A DNA stretch of 64,000 nt from Occultella aeris. GTDB lineage: Bacteria; Actinomycetota; Actinomycetes; Actinomycetales; Beutenbergiaceae. The stretch lies in contig NZ_CACRYJ010000059.1 of assembly GCF_902703175.1 (NCBI RefSeq), positions 62,001-126,000 on the forward strand, written 5' to 3'. The position numbers and the translations under genes were made by a program. This document shows, piece by piece, positions 1 through 11,500 of this stretch (positions within the stretch are counted from its first letter, which is position 1; the number at the start of each line of letters is the position of its first letter). Under the pieces are notes generated by a model, which was not told the DNA's origin, did no database searches, and was given only the letters and a program-made list of their open reading frames with translations.

Positions 1-533
1 AGAAAGTTGGCAAGTTCGTCTTCCTGAGCCAGTTCGTCAGCCGTGTAGTCGCCAAGTTCCTGATTCTCGTATGTCTCGGCCCCCTTCGACAGCGCCAAGT
101 TCACGCGCTCGGCAGCGTCGATCTTCGCGTTCGATGCGTTACGCCGCACGTACACCGTGCCGTCGGAGATTTCGTGGACCACCGGGCTCTTGCGGATCGA
201 GAGTAGGCAGGCGAATCCTGCTGACTCATGACCATTCACCTGTAGCCACTCTGCCAGGTACGGCACGGACGGTGAGACGTCGGAGCTCAGCGACTGCATG
301 ATGTGGTTGCCGTCCTCGACAGACGCGAACCCCTTCCAACGGTCGAGCGCGGAGCCCGTCTTGACGTCTTCCACACCAACGAGGAACTCGCCGCCGTCGG
401 CATTGGCGAGCGCACACCCGATCTTCTGGATGACTTTGCCGCTGCTCATGGAACTCTTGAAGTCCCAGAAGTGCGACTCACCACGGGCGAGTAGGTCAAG
501 GGCCTCATCAGCCGTGAGGGTACGCGTCTCCAT
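1..533 (-). CDS. AlbA_2/Schlafen-domain protein (3' part beyond the window)
   Basis: Only the first 177 codons are inside the window; the gene runs off the left edge. Reading the minus strand from the ATG at 533, the protein begins METRTLTADEALDLL and then carries HFWDFKSS, IGCALANADGGEFLVGVED and, near residue 135, SIRKSPVVHEISDGTVYVRR. This order (E/DFKS, then A-N-x-D-G-G-x-F-L-V-G-V-x-D, then a short strand ending in VYVRR) is that of the AlbA_2 or Schlafen-type putative DNA/RNA-binding domain. Such proteins are often found in bacterial defence islands, where their roles are mostly unknown. The gene is divergent from the large defence operon, with 427 bases between the two starts. The missing C-terminus decides whether this is a short AlbA_2 protein or a longer one with a helix-turn-helix or nuclease part. 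Confidence 0.72.
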   Translation of the reverse strand, partial: METRTLTADEALDLLARGESHFWDFKSSMSSGKVIQKIGCALANADGGEFLVGVEDVKTGSALDRWKGFASVEDGNHIMQSLSSDVSPSVPYLAEWLQVNGHESAGFACLLSIRKSPVVHEISDGTVYVRRNASNAKIDAAERVNLALSKGAETYENQELGDYTADELAQEDELANF

Positions 534-960
534 GTGCCAGACCCTACGTCGACCTTCCGACAAACGACCCGGAACCACGCAGGACCTTCGGGTCTGCCGC
601 ACGAACTGGACACGTGACCTCAGCAACGTCGGCGCGATGTGGTGGAGGCAACGTACCCGCCCCTTGCCAGAATGCAATGCAACCCGAAGTGCGTCACTCC
701 GCCGGGCATGTGTCGTAGGAGGCCCTCCGCCGACTGGTGCCCTGCGCAAACGCGGCTACATCGAAACGGACGTGTGAGCCTGCGCCTCAGGTCAGGCTCC
801 GAGCGACAACCCGGTCGCCTTACCACTGATCCCTGACTGCCGATCAGGACTACCGGCACCGAGTTGGGCGCCAACCCGGACCAGAGCGGACGATCCCACC
901 GATAGCATCCAAGAGCGTGCGCGGGGCCGCCACGCTCGGGGTGAAGAAGGAGTACTGAAT
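534..960. other. Divergent intergenic region, no gene seen
   Basis: These 427 bases separate the AlbA_2 gene from the defence operon and must hold both promoters. No reading frame here looks like a real protein. A good ribosome binding site (AAGGAG, 947-952) precedes the operon's first ATG. A weak inverted repeat (CTGATC ... GATCAG) lies near 826-847. No clear -10/-35 pair could be assigned. Confidence 0.5.
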
Positions 961-3837
961 ATGACGACGGCGCTAGCCGAGACTCATGCGGACCTGGCTC
1001 CAGGCTCCGTGGTCGTCATCCGCGACGAGGAATGGCTCGTCACCTCCACCGAGGACACCGCGGACGGACTCCTCGTCCACGTCCAGGGCCTCGGTGAGCT
1101 CGTCCGGGACAGCACCGCGAGCTTCTACGCGAGCCTCGACCGCATCGAGCCCCTCGACCCCGCCGCCGCCCGCGTCGTCGCGGACTCTTCGCCGCACTAC
1201 CGCACCGCGCGCCTGTGGCTGGAGTCCACCTACCGCAAGACCCCGGTGCCCCTCGGCGACTCGAACCTGACGGTCTCCACACGGGCTCTCGCAGACGCGC
1301 TCACCTACCAGCAGACGGCCGTGCGCAAGGCGCTCGATCCCGCGAACCTCCGCCCCCGGATCCTCCTCGCGGACGCGGTCGGCCTGGGTAAGACGCTCGA
1401 GATCGGCATGATCCTGTCCGAGCTGGTCCGCCGGGGCCGGGGCGAACGGATCCTCATCGTCACGCCGAGGCACGTGCTTGAGCAGATGCAGCACGAGATG
1501 TGGTCACGCTTCGCGTTGCCGTTTGTCCGGTTGGACTCGGCCGGCATCCAACGGGTCCGTCAGCGCATGCCCGCCACCCGGAGCCCGTTCAGCTTCTACA
1601 AGCGCGTCATCATCTCGATCGACACGCTCAAGTCGGAGCGCTACATCGCCCACCTGAAGAAGCAGCGCTGGGACGCGGTCGTCATCGACGAGTCGCACAA
1701 CCTCGCCAACGTCGCCACGCTCAACAACCAGCTCGCCCGTCTCCTCTCCCGTAATGCGGAGGCACTCATCCTCGCCTCCGCGACGCCGCACAACGGGCGC
1801 AAGGAGTCGTTCGCCGAACTGCTCCGGCTCCTCGACCCGTCCGCCGTACCGCCCGACGGCGTCGCCTCCCCCGAGGAGGTCGAGCGCCTGGTCATCCGTC
1901 GCCACCGGCACAGCCCCGAGGTGGCCGGTGCGGTGGGTGCGGACTGGGCCGAGCGGCAGGAGCCGGTCAACCGCCTGGTCCAGGCCTCGGAGCCCGAGAA
2001 CGCGATCGCCCGAGAGTTGGACGAGACCTGGCTTCACCCGGTCGGTGGCGTGAGCCCGCACTCCGGTCAGAACAGCAGCCTGTTCCCGTGGACGCTGGCG
2101 AAGGCGTTCCTGTCCTCCCCGGCAGCGCTGCGCGACACCGTGGTCGAGCGGATCAAGCGACTCGGTGCCGGCCCTGCCGCCGACACCGAGCGGAAGGCAC
2201 TCAAGCGCCTCCTCGACCTCGCCAGCGCCGCCGTTCCGCACAAGCCCGCGAAGTACCACGCGCTCCTGGACGAACTCCGCCGCATCGGCGTCAAGAAGGG
2301 CGCGTCGGAGCGCGCCGTGGTGTTCGCCGAGCGTATCGCCACCCTCCGCTGGCTCCAGGAACACCTACCGAAGGACCTCGGCCTCCCGAGAGAAGCCGTC
2401 GAGATCATGCATGGAGGACTAGCCGACGACGAGCAGCAGCGCATCGTCGAGGCGTTCAAGCAGGAGCAGGCCCCGATCCGGGTCCTCGTCACAGGTGACG
2501 TCGCCTCCGAGGGCGTCAACCTCCACGCGCAATGCCATGAGCTCATCCACTTCGACATCCCGTGGAGTCTGATCAGGATCGAACAGCGCAACGGCCGCAT
2601 TGACCGGTACGGGCAGAAGACACCGCCCCGCATCACGGCCCTGCTCCTCGAGCCCACCAGCGAGCGGTTTGCGGGAGACATCCGCGTGCTCGCGAGCCTC
2701 GTGACGAAGGAGAACGAGGCCCACACCGCACTCGGGGACGTCGCCTCGCTGATGGGCAAGTACGACGTCGACGGCGAGGAGGAACAGATCAAGGCCGTCC
2801 TCGCCGGCGCCAAAGCGCTGGATGACGTCGTCCGCACCGTCGACGAGGTGGCCGCGAGCGATGACCTCACCGGCCTCTTCTACCGGCTCTTCGACGCCCC
2901 CGCGGTCACGTCACCGGACCAAGTCACCCCGAGGGAGCCAGACGGACGAGCGGGCTCCGGCCTCTACCCGGACGAGATCTCCTACCTCGACGAGGCGCTC
3001 CGGGCCGCGTTCATCGACCCGACTGCGCCGCCAGGCAACAACGGCGTCGCCTGGCGCCGGAACCCCAAGTTCGGCACGGCGCAGATGGTTCCGCCGAAGG
3101 ACCTGACCCAGCGCCTCGCAGTCCTCCCCCAGTCCTACCTTGCCGATCGTCGCGTCACGGACGAGTTCGTTCTCGCCACGACCAGTCTCCGCGGCAAGGA
3201 TCGGCTCGAGGCGGCACGCCGCGACGAGACCTCGTCATCCTGGCCGGACGCCCACTTCCTGAGCCCGTTGCACCCGGTCCTCGACTGGGCCTCGGACAAG
3301 GCTCTGGCTCACCTCAACCGCAACGAGGTCTTCGCGGTGCGCGGCGACGTGGACTCCCCCACGGTGCTCCTGCTCGGCACGCTCACCAACCGGCGCGGTC
3401 AGGTGGTCTCGACCAGTTGGTTGACCGCCGAGTTCCCTGCCCTAGAGGACCCGGACTTCACCCTCGTCAGCCCGTACGCCTCCGCCCATGAGGCGCTCCA
3501 AGCCCTCGGCTGGGGGACCACGCGCGCCAACCCTGGCGCCGTCGGTGACCTCGACCGGCTGCAGCGCCTCATCCCCGTCGCCGTCCGACATGCCCGGGCC
3601 CAGATGCGGGAGGTCTTCGCCGCAGCCGGCGCAGACGTGGCCAGGCGCGTCGAGCAATGGGTCCGGCGCCTCGACGCTTGGGACACCGAGGCGGACGCAC
3701 TCCTCCAACGCAGGGAGCTCAGGCAACGTCGCGTCAGCGTCCAGCAGGAACGAGAGATCGTCACGGCCATGAACCCCGATCGCCAGTTGGTCCGCCCGCT
3801 CCTGGTCGTCGTCCCGCAAGTGGAAACCCACGCATGA
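961..3837 (+). CDS. SNF2-family helicase, DrmD-like
   Basis: This 958-aa SNF2-type ATPase is the first gene of a four-gene operon. Motif I is VGLGKT (Lys144), motif II is IDESHNL (Asp243) and motif III is SATPHNG near residue 272. The second RecA lobe has VVFAERIATLRWL, then MHGGL, VTGDVASEGVNL and EQRNGRIDRYGQ near residue 545. The layout, including IPWSLIRIEQRNGRIDRYGQ, is that of the RapA/SNF2 branch used by DISARM DrmD, a protein that accompanies an adenine methyltransferase in class 1 DISARM. The C-terminal 350 residues match no domain I can name. The start is supported by AAGGAG nine bases upstream. The stop overlaps the next ATG (ATGA). The role as a DNA translocase in phage restriction is inferred from family and context. 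Confidence 0.8.
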   Translation: MTTALAETHADLAPGSVVVIRDEEWLVTSTEDTADGLLVHVQGLGELVRDSTASFYASLDRIEPLDPAAARVVADSSPHYRTARLWLESTYRKTPVPLGDSNLTVSTRALADALTYQQTAVRKALDPANLRPRILLADAVGLGKTLEIGMILSELVRRGRGERILIVTPRHVLEQMQHEMWSRFALPFVRLDSAGIQRVRQRMPATRSPFSFYKRVIISIDTLKSERYIAHLKKQRWDAVVIDESHNLANVATLNNQLARLLSRNAEALILASATPHNGRKESFAELLRLLDPSAVPPDGVASPEEVERLVIRRHRHSPEVAGAVGADWAERQEPVNRLVQASEPENAIARELDETWLHPVGGVSPHSGQNSSLFPWTLAKAFLSSPAALRDTVVERIKRLGAGPAADTERKALKRLLDLASAAVPHKPAKYHALLDELRRIGVKKGASERAVVFAERIATLRWLQEHLPKDLGLPREAVEIMHGGLADDEQQRIVEAFKQEQAPIRVLVTGDVASEGVNLHAQCHELIHFDIPWSLIRIEQRNGRIDRYGQKTPPRITALLLEPTSERFAGDIRVLASLVTKENEAHTALGDVASLMGKYDVDGEEEQIKAVLAGAKALDDVVRTVDEVAASDDLTGLFYRLFDAPAVTSPDQVTPREPDGRAGSGLYPDEISYLDEALRAAFIDPTAPPGNNGVAWRRNPKFGTAQMVPPKDLTQRLAVLPQSYLADRRVTDEFVLATTSLRGKDRLEAARRDETSSSWPDAHFLSPLHPVLDWASDKALAHLNRNEVFAVRGDVDSPTVLLLGTLTNRRGQVVSTSWLTAEFPALEDPDFTLVSPYASAHEALQALGWGTTRANPGAVGDLDRLQRLIPVAVRHARAQMREVFAAAGADVARRVEQWVRRLDAWDTEADALLQRRELRQRRVSVQQEREIVTAMNPDRQLVRPLLVVVPQVETHA

Positions 3838-6800
3838 GCACCTCCGACGCAATCCTCGTCGGTGAGGACTGGATCTCCGAGCACTACTTCACCACCGATG
3901 CGACCTCCCAGTCGTTCCAGGCACGGGTCCTCGAGCGCCGCAAGGCCTGGGACGCCGAGGCGAAGGAAGGTCGCTTCACCCCTCTCTCGCGGTTCACCGC
4001 GACCCGTCAGAGTCTCGAAGTCGACCTCGCCGGTCTTGAGGAGATGCCCGACGGCGAAGGCTCGCCATTGTGGGAGTCGGTCGAGTCGATCTATGGGCGC
4101 GTTCTCGACGTCCTCGGCCTCACCCGGCACGGACTGGTCACCGAGGCCACCGGCCCACTCATTCGAGTCTCCTCGCCCGGGATCACCGAGAACGCACCAC
4201 TCTCGGTGATCCACGCCAAGCCGGCCGCATCGGTCGAGGAGATCCTCGCCAAGGACGCGTCGAGTCTGCCCGTTCCCGTGGCCCTGGACGGTGAGGAGGC
4301 CGAGTTCATGTCGGCGGCTCGCCTCGCGTCCGCGCTCTTCGTCGCCGACGACGGGCCTGACCTCATCCTGATCCTCGCCGGCCGGTGGATCGTGCTCGCG
4401 GAGAAGGAACGCTGGGCGGAGGGCCGTTACCTCGCCATCGACCTCCAACTCGTGTGCGAACGCAACGAGACCAAGCGGGGCGGTGAGGTCGACCGTGCCC
4501 TCACCTGCCTGTCCGCCGAGTCAATCGCCCCGGACTCCGACGGCAACCTCTGGTGGCACGGTGTCTTCGATGACTCGGTGAAGCACACGGTCGGCGTCTC
4601 CCAAGACCTTCGAGACGGTGTCCGCGCCTCGATCGAGATCATCGCCAACGAGGTGGTCACGCGGCGCGCAGCGCGTGATCTTCCGCCGTTGCCGGCGGCG
4701 GAAGCCCAGCCGCTCGCCAAGCAGGCGTTGCGCTTCCTGTACCGGATCCTGTTCCTGCTGTACGCGGAGGCCTCCCCGCAACTCGGCGTGCTCCCGGTGG
4801 GCACCCAGGAGTACGGCGACGGCTACTCCCTCGACCGCCTTCGCGAACTCGTTCAGGTCGAACTCACGTCGGCACGCGCACTCGAAGGCACGCACCTCTA
4901 CGAGTCGCTCGGGGCGCTGTTCCGGCTCGTCGACTCCGGTCACCAACCTGCGGCAGAGCCGCACGTGGCCGACGGCGGCGCCGCAGTAGTAGAGGACGGT
5001 TCCGCTTTCGCGCCCGGACTCACGTTCAACGCGCTGCGCGCGGACCTGTTCCGCCCCGAGGCGACGGCGCACATCGACGAGGTCGGTCTCGGGAACCGCG
5101 CCCTGCAGGACGTGCTGACGCGTCTGCTGCTCAGCAAGGAGAAGCGCGGACGCGATCGCGGCTTCATCTCCTACGCCGAACTCGGAATCAACCAACTCGG
5201 CGCGGTCTATGAGGGCCTCATGTCCTACACCGGGTTCTTCGCGGAGACCGACCTGTACGAGGTGGCGAAGGGCGGCGACTCCAGCAAAGGATCCTGGGTC
5301 GTCCCGATCGACCGTGCCGAGGGCATCGACAGCAAGGACTTCGTGCGTCACGAGGATCCGCGAACCGCGGAGCAGGTGCCGGTGAAGCACGACGCGGGGT
5401 CGTTCGTGTTCCGGCTCGCCGGCCGGGAGCGGCAGCAGTCGGCGTCCTACTACACGCCTGAGGTCCTCACCCGTTTCACCGTCGGGCAGGCCCTCGAGGA
5501 ACTGCTCGACCAGGACGGACCCACGCCCGCGTCGCAGATCCTCGAGATGACCGTCTGCGAGCCGGCACTCGGATCAGGGGCGTTCGCGATCGAGGCCGTG
5601 CGCCAGCTCGCCGAGAGGTATCTCGACCGGCGGCAGGAGGAGGTCGGACGCCGAATCGACCCCGACGAGTACCCGCAGGAACTCCAGCGGGTCAAGGCCT
5701 ATCTCGCACTGCACAACGTCTACGGCGTGGACCTCAACGCCACGGCCGTCGAACTCGCCGAGATCTCCCTCTGGCTCGACACCATGGTCTCGGGCCTGGC
5801 CGCGCCGTGGTTCGGCCTGCACCTCAGGCGAGGCAACTCCCTCATCGGCGCCCGCCGCGCGGTATACCGACGCGACCAGGTCAACGACAAGTCCTGGCTC
5901 AAGAGCGTGCCACGGGACTCCGCGCTCAACACCCTCGTGGAGGACCTCCGGGCCGGAAGTGTCGGCGGTGACCTCGGCGGCGGCATCCACCACTTCCTGC
6001 TCCCGGCCGACGGCTGGGGCGCCGCCGCTGACGCCAAGGAGGCGGCCACCCTCGCCCCGGACGCGACCGCAACGTTGAAGCGCTGGCGTGGCTCCATCAA
6101 AGCGAAGCCGACCAAGCAGCAGGTCGACGCCCTCGCCGAGCTGGCTCACCGGGTCGAGGTGCTCTGGCAGTTCGCCTACCGACGCCTGGAGATCGCCGAG
6201 CGCGAGATCCGCCGTTCGGTGCCCGTCTGGGAGGCGGGCGAGCTGCCCGAGGGCGGCGCCGTGCAACGCGAGCAGATCGAAGCCGCCCTGGCCGACGCGA
6301 ACGGCGCGTACCGCCGGCTACGCCGGGTCATGGACGCCTGGACCGCTCTTTGGTTCTGGCCACTCACCAAGGATTCCACCACCGTACAGACACCCGACGG
6401 CACCACGCAGGCGCAGCCGCCGACGCTCGCGCAGTGGATCGATGCCCTCCAGCGCCTGCTCGGTCGCAGCCCTGAACTACGCAAGAAGAACGACCGGAAC
6501 CAGGAGACCCTGGCCTCGTCGATCTCGTGGGACGAACTCGCCGATGCCGAAGAACTCGAGATCACGCTCGCCGGCACACAACCGATCGAAAGGGTCGTGG
6601 CCGACCACCCCTGGCTGGTGGTGTGTGACCGCGTCGCCGAACAGCAGGGCTTCTTCCACTGGGATCTCGACTTCGCCGCCGTGTCCGCGCGCGGTGGGTT
6701 CGACCTACAGGTTGGGAACCCGCCCTGGGTCCGCCCCCGAGCCGACGTCGACGCACTGCTCGCCGAGGGCGACCCGTGGTGGCAACTCGCCACGAAGCCA

Positions 6801-8570
6801 TCAGAGTCGTTGCGCGCCACGATGCGACTCACCACCATGGAACTACCAGGCGTGACCGAGCTGGTCGTTGCCGGCACCACCGACGTCGCGGGAACGGCGG
6901 CCTTCGTAGGTGCAGTGCCCCAGTACCCGCACCTCAAGGGCCTGCAGCCCGACCTCTACCGCTGCTTCATGGAGCAGACGTGGCGACACGCCTCCAGCCG
7001 TGGTGCCGTGGGTTTGATCCATCCCGAGACCCACTTTACGGACGAAAAGGCCGGGCTCCTCCGAGAGGCGACCTACACACGGCTGCGACGGCACTGGCAG
7101 TTCGTCAACGAACTCCAACTCTTTGAGATCGATCACCACGTTAGTTATGGCATTCATGTTTATGGCGAGCAGAAGTCAGTCGCCAAGTTCCAGATGGCAA
7201 CCTCGCTCTATCACCCGGACACCATCATCCGCTCGTACGATCACGACGGGTCCGGCGCCGAGCCAGGTCTGAAGGACCCCGACGGGAACTGGGATCTACG
7301 GCCCCATGCGAGTCGCATCATAACCGTGACCGATCAGACGCTCGCGACTTGGCACGCGGTCCTCGAAACCCCCACCGTGCCGGTCCGACGCACGCGGATG
7401 GTCTACGCGGTGAACCGGTCGGTCGCCGACGTGCTCGACAAGTTGTCGCGGGCGCCCAGAATCGGAGAACTCGGTCTCGAGTTCTCTGCTGGATGGCACG
7501 AGAAGAACGACCGAACGAAGGGGTACTTCGAGTCTGCCTGGGGAGCACCGGAGTCCTGGGACGACGTCATCCTGCAAGGTCCCCACCTCTACGTTGCCAC
7601 GCCCCTCTACAAGACCCCGAACAAGACCATGCTCCACAACCTGGACTGGTCCGCCACCGACTTCGAGACCCTCACGCCCGACGCCATCCCGGTCACCGCG
7701 TACAAGCCCATCGGCGACCGCTACCGGTACGACGTCGGCTACACCGAGTGGGGCACCGACGACGACCCCAAGCCCGCGCGCGACTACTACCGCATCGCGT
7801 GGCGCCGCATGGCTGCGAACACCGGTGTCCGCACTCTCATCGCGGCCCCAATCCCTCCGGGGGCTTCACATGTGAATCCAGTCCTTTCCATGGCCGTGGC
7901 CTCCAACAGTTTGCCCGAACTCGCGCAAATCGGCGCTTTCGCAAGTTCTTTGATCCTAGACTTCAGCGTTCGCACGGCTCCAAAATCAGAGATTCTGTTC
8001 GGCACGATTGGCCGGCTCCCCTACGTGCGAGGGCACGCGCTTGGAGGACATTTACTCCTCCGGTACCTGCGACTCACATGCCTCACATCGGCCTACGCAG
8101 AGTTCTGGGACTCCTGCTACTTGCCGTCCTTCCGGATCGACTCCTGGTCTTCCCCGGAAAGGCGAGGGAACTCAAATCTTGGTGACGTCTTGCGGACTTG
8201 GTCGGCCCGCACCCCCCTTCGGATTGCGATCGACCGACGGCAGGCCATGCTGGAAATCGATGCCCTCGTCGCCCTCATGCTCGACCTGACGGCCGATGAA
8301 CTCTGCACGATCTACCGAACGCAGTTCGCCGTGCTTTATGGATACGACCGCGACGTGTATTTCTACGACGTGAATGGACGTCTGGTACCGAACGAGGTCC
8401 TCAGGGTCTGGCGCGCCAAAGGTGACCGGATCGCCGAGGAGGAACGCACCGCCACCAACCAGACAGGCAACACCTACACCTACGAGTTTCCTTTTGTGAC
8501 CCTGGACCGTGAAGCGGACATGCGCCAGGCGTACGCACACTTCGAGCAACTTCTCCGGGAGTGCTCGTGA
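3834..8570 (+). CDS. Large adenine-specific DNA methyltransferase, Eco57I/DrmMI-like
   Basis: The protein has 1578 residues. A SAM-binding region near residue 576 reads EPALGSGAF (usual form DPACGSGAF), preceded by SYYTPEVLTRF and followed by VYGVDLNATAVELAEISLWL. The catalytic motif IV is GNPPW near residue 963. This is the gamma-type N6-adenine methyltransferase arrangement of Eco57I and of DISARM DrmMI. The separation of about 390 residues between motif I and NPPW, with a charged helical insert, is typical of these long enzymes. The first 500 residues have no PD-(D/E)XK motif that I can see, so nuclease activity is not claimed. The ATG overlaps the DrmD-like stop (ATGA) and the stop overlaps the next GTG, so the products are probably made in fixed ratio. 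In DISARM such an enzyme marks host DNA as self. That role is inferred here. Confidence 0.8.
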   Translation: MSTSDAILVGEDWISEHYFTTDATSQSFQARVLERRKAWDAEAKEGRFTPLSRFTATRQSLEVDLAGLEEMPDGEGSPLWESVESIYGRVLDVLGLTRHGLVTEATGPLIRVSSPGITENAPLSVIHAKPAASVEEILAKDASSLPVPVALDGEEAEFMSAARLASALFVADDGPDLILILAGRWIVLAEKERWAEGRYLAIDLQLVCERNETKRGGEVDRALTCLSAESIAPDSDGNLWWHGVFDDSVKHTVGVSQDLRDGVRASIEIIANEVVTRRAARDLPPLPAAEAQPLAKQALRFLYRILFLLYAEASPQLGVLPVGTQEYGDGYSLDRLRELVQVELTSARALEGTHLYESLGALFRLVDSGHQPAAEPHVADGGAAVVEDGSAFAPGLTFNALRADLFRPEATAHIDEVGLGNRALQDVLTRLLLSKEKRGRDRGFISYAELGINQLGAVYEGLMSYTGFFAETDLYEVAKGGDSSKGSWVVPIDRAEGIDSKDFVRHEDPRTAEQVPVKHDAGSFVFRLAGRERQQSASYYTPEVLTRFTVGQALEELLDQDGPTPASQILEMTVCEPALGSGAFAIEAVRQLAERYLDRRQEEVGRRIDPDEYPQELQRVKAYLALHNVYGVDLNATAVELAEISLWLDTMVSGLAAPWFGLHLRRGNSLIGARRAVYRRDQVNDKSWLKSVPRDSALNTLVEDLRAGSVGGDLGGGIHHFLLPADGWGAAADAKEAATLAPDATATLKRWRGSIKAKPTKQQVDALAELAHRVEVLWQFAYRRLEIAEREIRRSVPVWEAGELPEGGAVQREQIEAALADANGAYRRLRRVMDAWTALWFWPLTKDSTTVQTPDGTTQAQPPTLAQWIDALQRLLGRSPELRKKNDRNQETLASSISWDELADAEELEITLAGTQPIERVVADHPWLVVCDRVAEQQGFFHWDLDFAAVSARGGFDLQVGNPPWVRPRADVDALLAEGDPWWQLATKPSESLRATMRLTTMELPGVTELVVAGTTDVAGTAAFVGAVPQYPHLKGLQPDLYRCFMEQTWRHASSRGAVGLIHPETHFTDEKAGLLREATYTRLRRHWQFVNELQLFEIDHHVSYGIHVYGEQKSVAKFQMATSLYHPDTIIRSYDHDGSGAEPGLKDPDGNWDLRPHASRIITVTDQTLATWHAVLETPTVPVRRTRMVYAVNRSVADVLDKLSRAPRIGELGLEFSAGWHEKNDRTKGYFESAWGAPESWDDVILQGPHLYVATPLYKTPNKTMLHNLDWSATDFETLTPDAIPVTAYKPIGDRYRYDVGYTEWGTDDDPKPARDYYRIAWRRMAANTGVRTLIAAPIPPGASHVNPVLSMAVASNSLPELAQIGAFASSLILDFSVRTAPKSEILFGTIGRLPYVRGHALGGHLLLRYLRLTCLTSAYAEFWDSCYLPSFRIDSWSSPERRGNSNLGDVLRTWSARTPLRIAIDRRQAMLEIDALVALMLDLTADELCTIYRTQFAVLYGYDRDVYFYDVNGRLVPNEVLRVWRAKGDRIAEEERTATNQTGNTYTYEFPFVTLDREADMRQAYAHFEQLLRECS

Positions 8571-11500
8571 GTGAACTACTGCCCACACTGCAAGCACGGA
8601 GCATCCGCGATGGTCTGGTCGACTACCTGACCACGACGTTCGCGCTAGCCGATGACGATGCCCGGGACGGGCTCGACCGGTTCCTCTCTGACCCAGCAAC
8701 CGGGATGTTCAAAGGGCCTTACGTCCGGCTCCGTTTGCCATTCCGGGCCGCAGAGCCGGGGTGGCAGGACTCGCTGGAGTGGTCGGGCGGGTTCGAGCCG
8801 TACGGGCACCAGGCCGCGGCGTTCGAGCGCCTCTCATCGATGGTCGGCGGTCAGCGCCGCCGGCCGCAACCCACGCTCGTCACGACCGGCACAGGCTCGG
8901 GAAAGACCGAGGCATTCCTCTACCCGATCCTGGATCACGTGCTGCGTGCCCGCCGCGACGGCATCACCGGCACCAAGGCGCTCATCCTCTACCCGATGAA
9001 CGCTCTCGCCAACGATCAGGCCCAGCGACTCACCCGGATGCTCTCGTCGATCCCGGAACTGGCCACGGTCACCGCTGCGCTCTACACCGGCCAGGACGGC
9101 CCGGCCCGAACTCGTGTGTCCGCGGACGGCCTGATCACCGACCGCGCCATCATCCGCGACGACCCGCCGGACATTCTGCTCACCAATTACAAGATGCTCG
9201 ACCAACTCCTCTTGCGGGACACGGACCAGGAGATCTGGCGCAAGTCGGCCACCAGCCTGCAATACCTCGTGCTGGACGAGTTCCATACCTACGACGGCGC
9301 CCAAGGCACCGACGTCGCCATGCTGCTCCGGAGGCTGGGCCTCACCCTGAAGAGTCACTGGAGCGAGTCCGACCCCGACCTCACCGAGTCCGATCGTTCC
9401 CGGCCCCTCGGTCGGATCACTCCGGTCGCAACCTCGGCGACCCTTGGGGACAAGGGTGATCCCGCCGTCATGCTGGACTTCGCACGCACCGTCTTCGGTG
9501 AGGCGTTCGACGACGGATCCGTCGTCACCGAGTCCCGGCTCAACCTCGACGAGTGGACCGCGGGCGCCGACGCCGCGATCACCACTGCGGGCCTCGAACC
9601 CGTCCAGCTTGCTGACCTCGACCTCGAGGCAGCGAACGCGGCGCTCGACTCGCTGGGCTCCGATCCCACAGCGGCGGATGTCGCGGCGACGGTGCTCACC
9701 CACCTGTACTCCGGCGACACCGCGCCGTTGTTGAACAACCATCGACTCCTTCTCGAGGCCACGCGCGCCCACCCACTGATCCAGGCTCTCGCTCGCGTGT
9801 GCACAGACGCAGTCGAACTCGGAGACCTTGTCAGACGAGTCGTGGAGGGCACGCTCGCTTCCTCGCTCACCGCGCCCGCAGCACGGGACGGATGGGGGAC
9901 GTTCCTCTCCCGCGTCGTCGCGATGCTCGGACATGTACGGGCACTGGTCGGCCGCGACGCACTCTCCGTCGACGTGCACCTCTGGGTGCGTGAACTCAAC
10001 CGGATCGATCGTGCGGCTGACGCCGGCGCACAGTTCCGCTGGAGCGACGATGGTCAACCCATCGCCGTCCTCGGCGCCGAGGACGTACGTCCATCGTTCC
10101 CAGCGGTCTTCTGCCGTCATTGCGGCCGGTCCGGCTGGATGGTCGGTCTCGCACCCGTCGGTGACAGCCTCGCCACCGACGACTCGACGATCCGCCGCGA
10201 ACACGCCACCGGCGAGGGGCGCGCCCGCGCCCTCCTGTACGCGCCCCGGGAAGCCGACTCTGCCGTGCTGGCCGGCAACACGGTCGAGGGCCTCGCCTGG
10301 TTCTCCGTCCGCGGACGGCATCTGCTCACGACTGTTCCCGACGACGATGATCCGGAGCTCCGCGAGGGCTGGATCCTTCCCGTGCTGACCATCACAGGCC
10401 CGGATGCCGACGAGGCAGCCAAGAAGGACACCTGTCCCTCGTGCGGCCAGATGGATGCGATCAGGTTCCTCGGCAGCGCCATCGCGACGCTCCTGTCCGT
10501 GGCTCTGACCACCGTGTTCGGCTCGGCTGACCTCGATCCCGCCGAGAAGAAGGCACTCGTGTTCACCGACGCCGTGCAGGATGCGGCGCATCGCGCCGGA
10601 TTCGTGCAGGCCCGGTCACACACCTTCACCCTGCGTGCGGTCCTCAGAGAAGCCGTCGCCGCAGGCTCTCTCACCCTCGACGCACTCGTCGACGAGGTGA
10701 TCCAGCAGGCCGGCGATGACACCTTCGCCAGGTACCGGGTCCTTGCCCCGGAATGCGCCGACCGGGAATCCTTCACGGCATTCTGGACGAACCCGACGCT
10801 GCGATCGGTCCCCGCATCCGTCCGGTCCCGGGTACGTCGGCGCCTCGCACTCGACGTTGCCCTGGAGTTCGGTCTGAACTCCCGGACCGGTCGCACCCTC
10901 GAACTCACCGGTGCCGTCGCCGCCGAGGTTGACGCCGGCCACCCTGCCAAACTGGCGGGCGCCGCCCGGACGGTACTCCAGGGACAGCCATGGCAGGACG
11001 CCCTCGACGGAGCGGGCGAGCCCGACGACGACGCGCTCGTCCGCTGGGTTCGCGGTGTGCTTGACCGGATGCGCGCGCAGGGTGCCATCGATCACCCGTG
11101 GTTCGTCAAGTACCAGCACGACGACGGGCATCGCTGGCCCATCTGGGGCGGCCGTCCCCGTGGCGAAGGTATGCCCGCCTTCCCACCGGGGCGCCCCGCT
11201 CCCGGCTTCCCCCGGATCGGGGGCACCGGCTCCGAGAGCGGACTGGACGCCGTCACGTCCCCGCAATCCTGGTACGCGCGCTGGACCTCGAAGGTCCTCG
11301 GAGTGAGCCCGAGCGACGGTGGCCGACTCGCCAGGTTCCTTCTCGAGCGCCTCGCGCACGACGGGACCCTGACGACGACGGGCACCAAATCCGGGGCGAC
11401 GACCTATGCCATCCCACCCTCCGCCGTCGTAATCCTTCCAACGACGCCGGAGGACCTCAGCGACGGACGGCACCTGCTGACCTGCGACGTGTGCCGGGAC

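Noticed and set aside
3834-5300. An N-terminal restriction nuclease domain in the large methyltransferase
   Set aside because: No PD-x(n)-(D/E)-x-K pattern is convincing in the first 500 residues, so nuclease function was not assigned.
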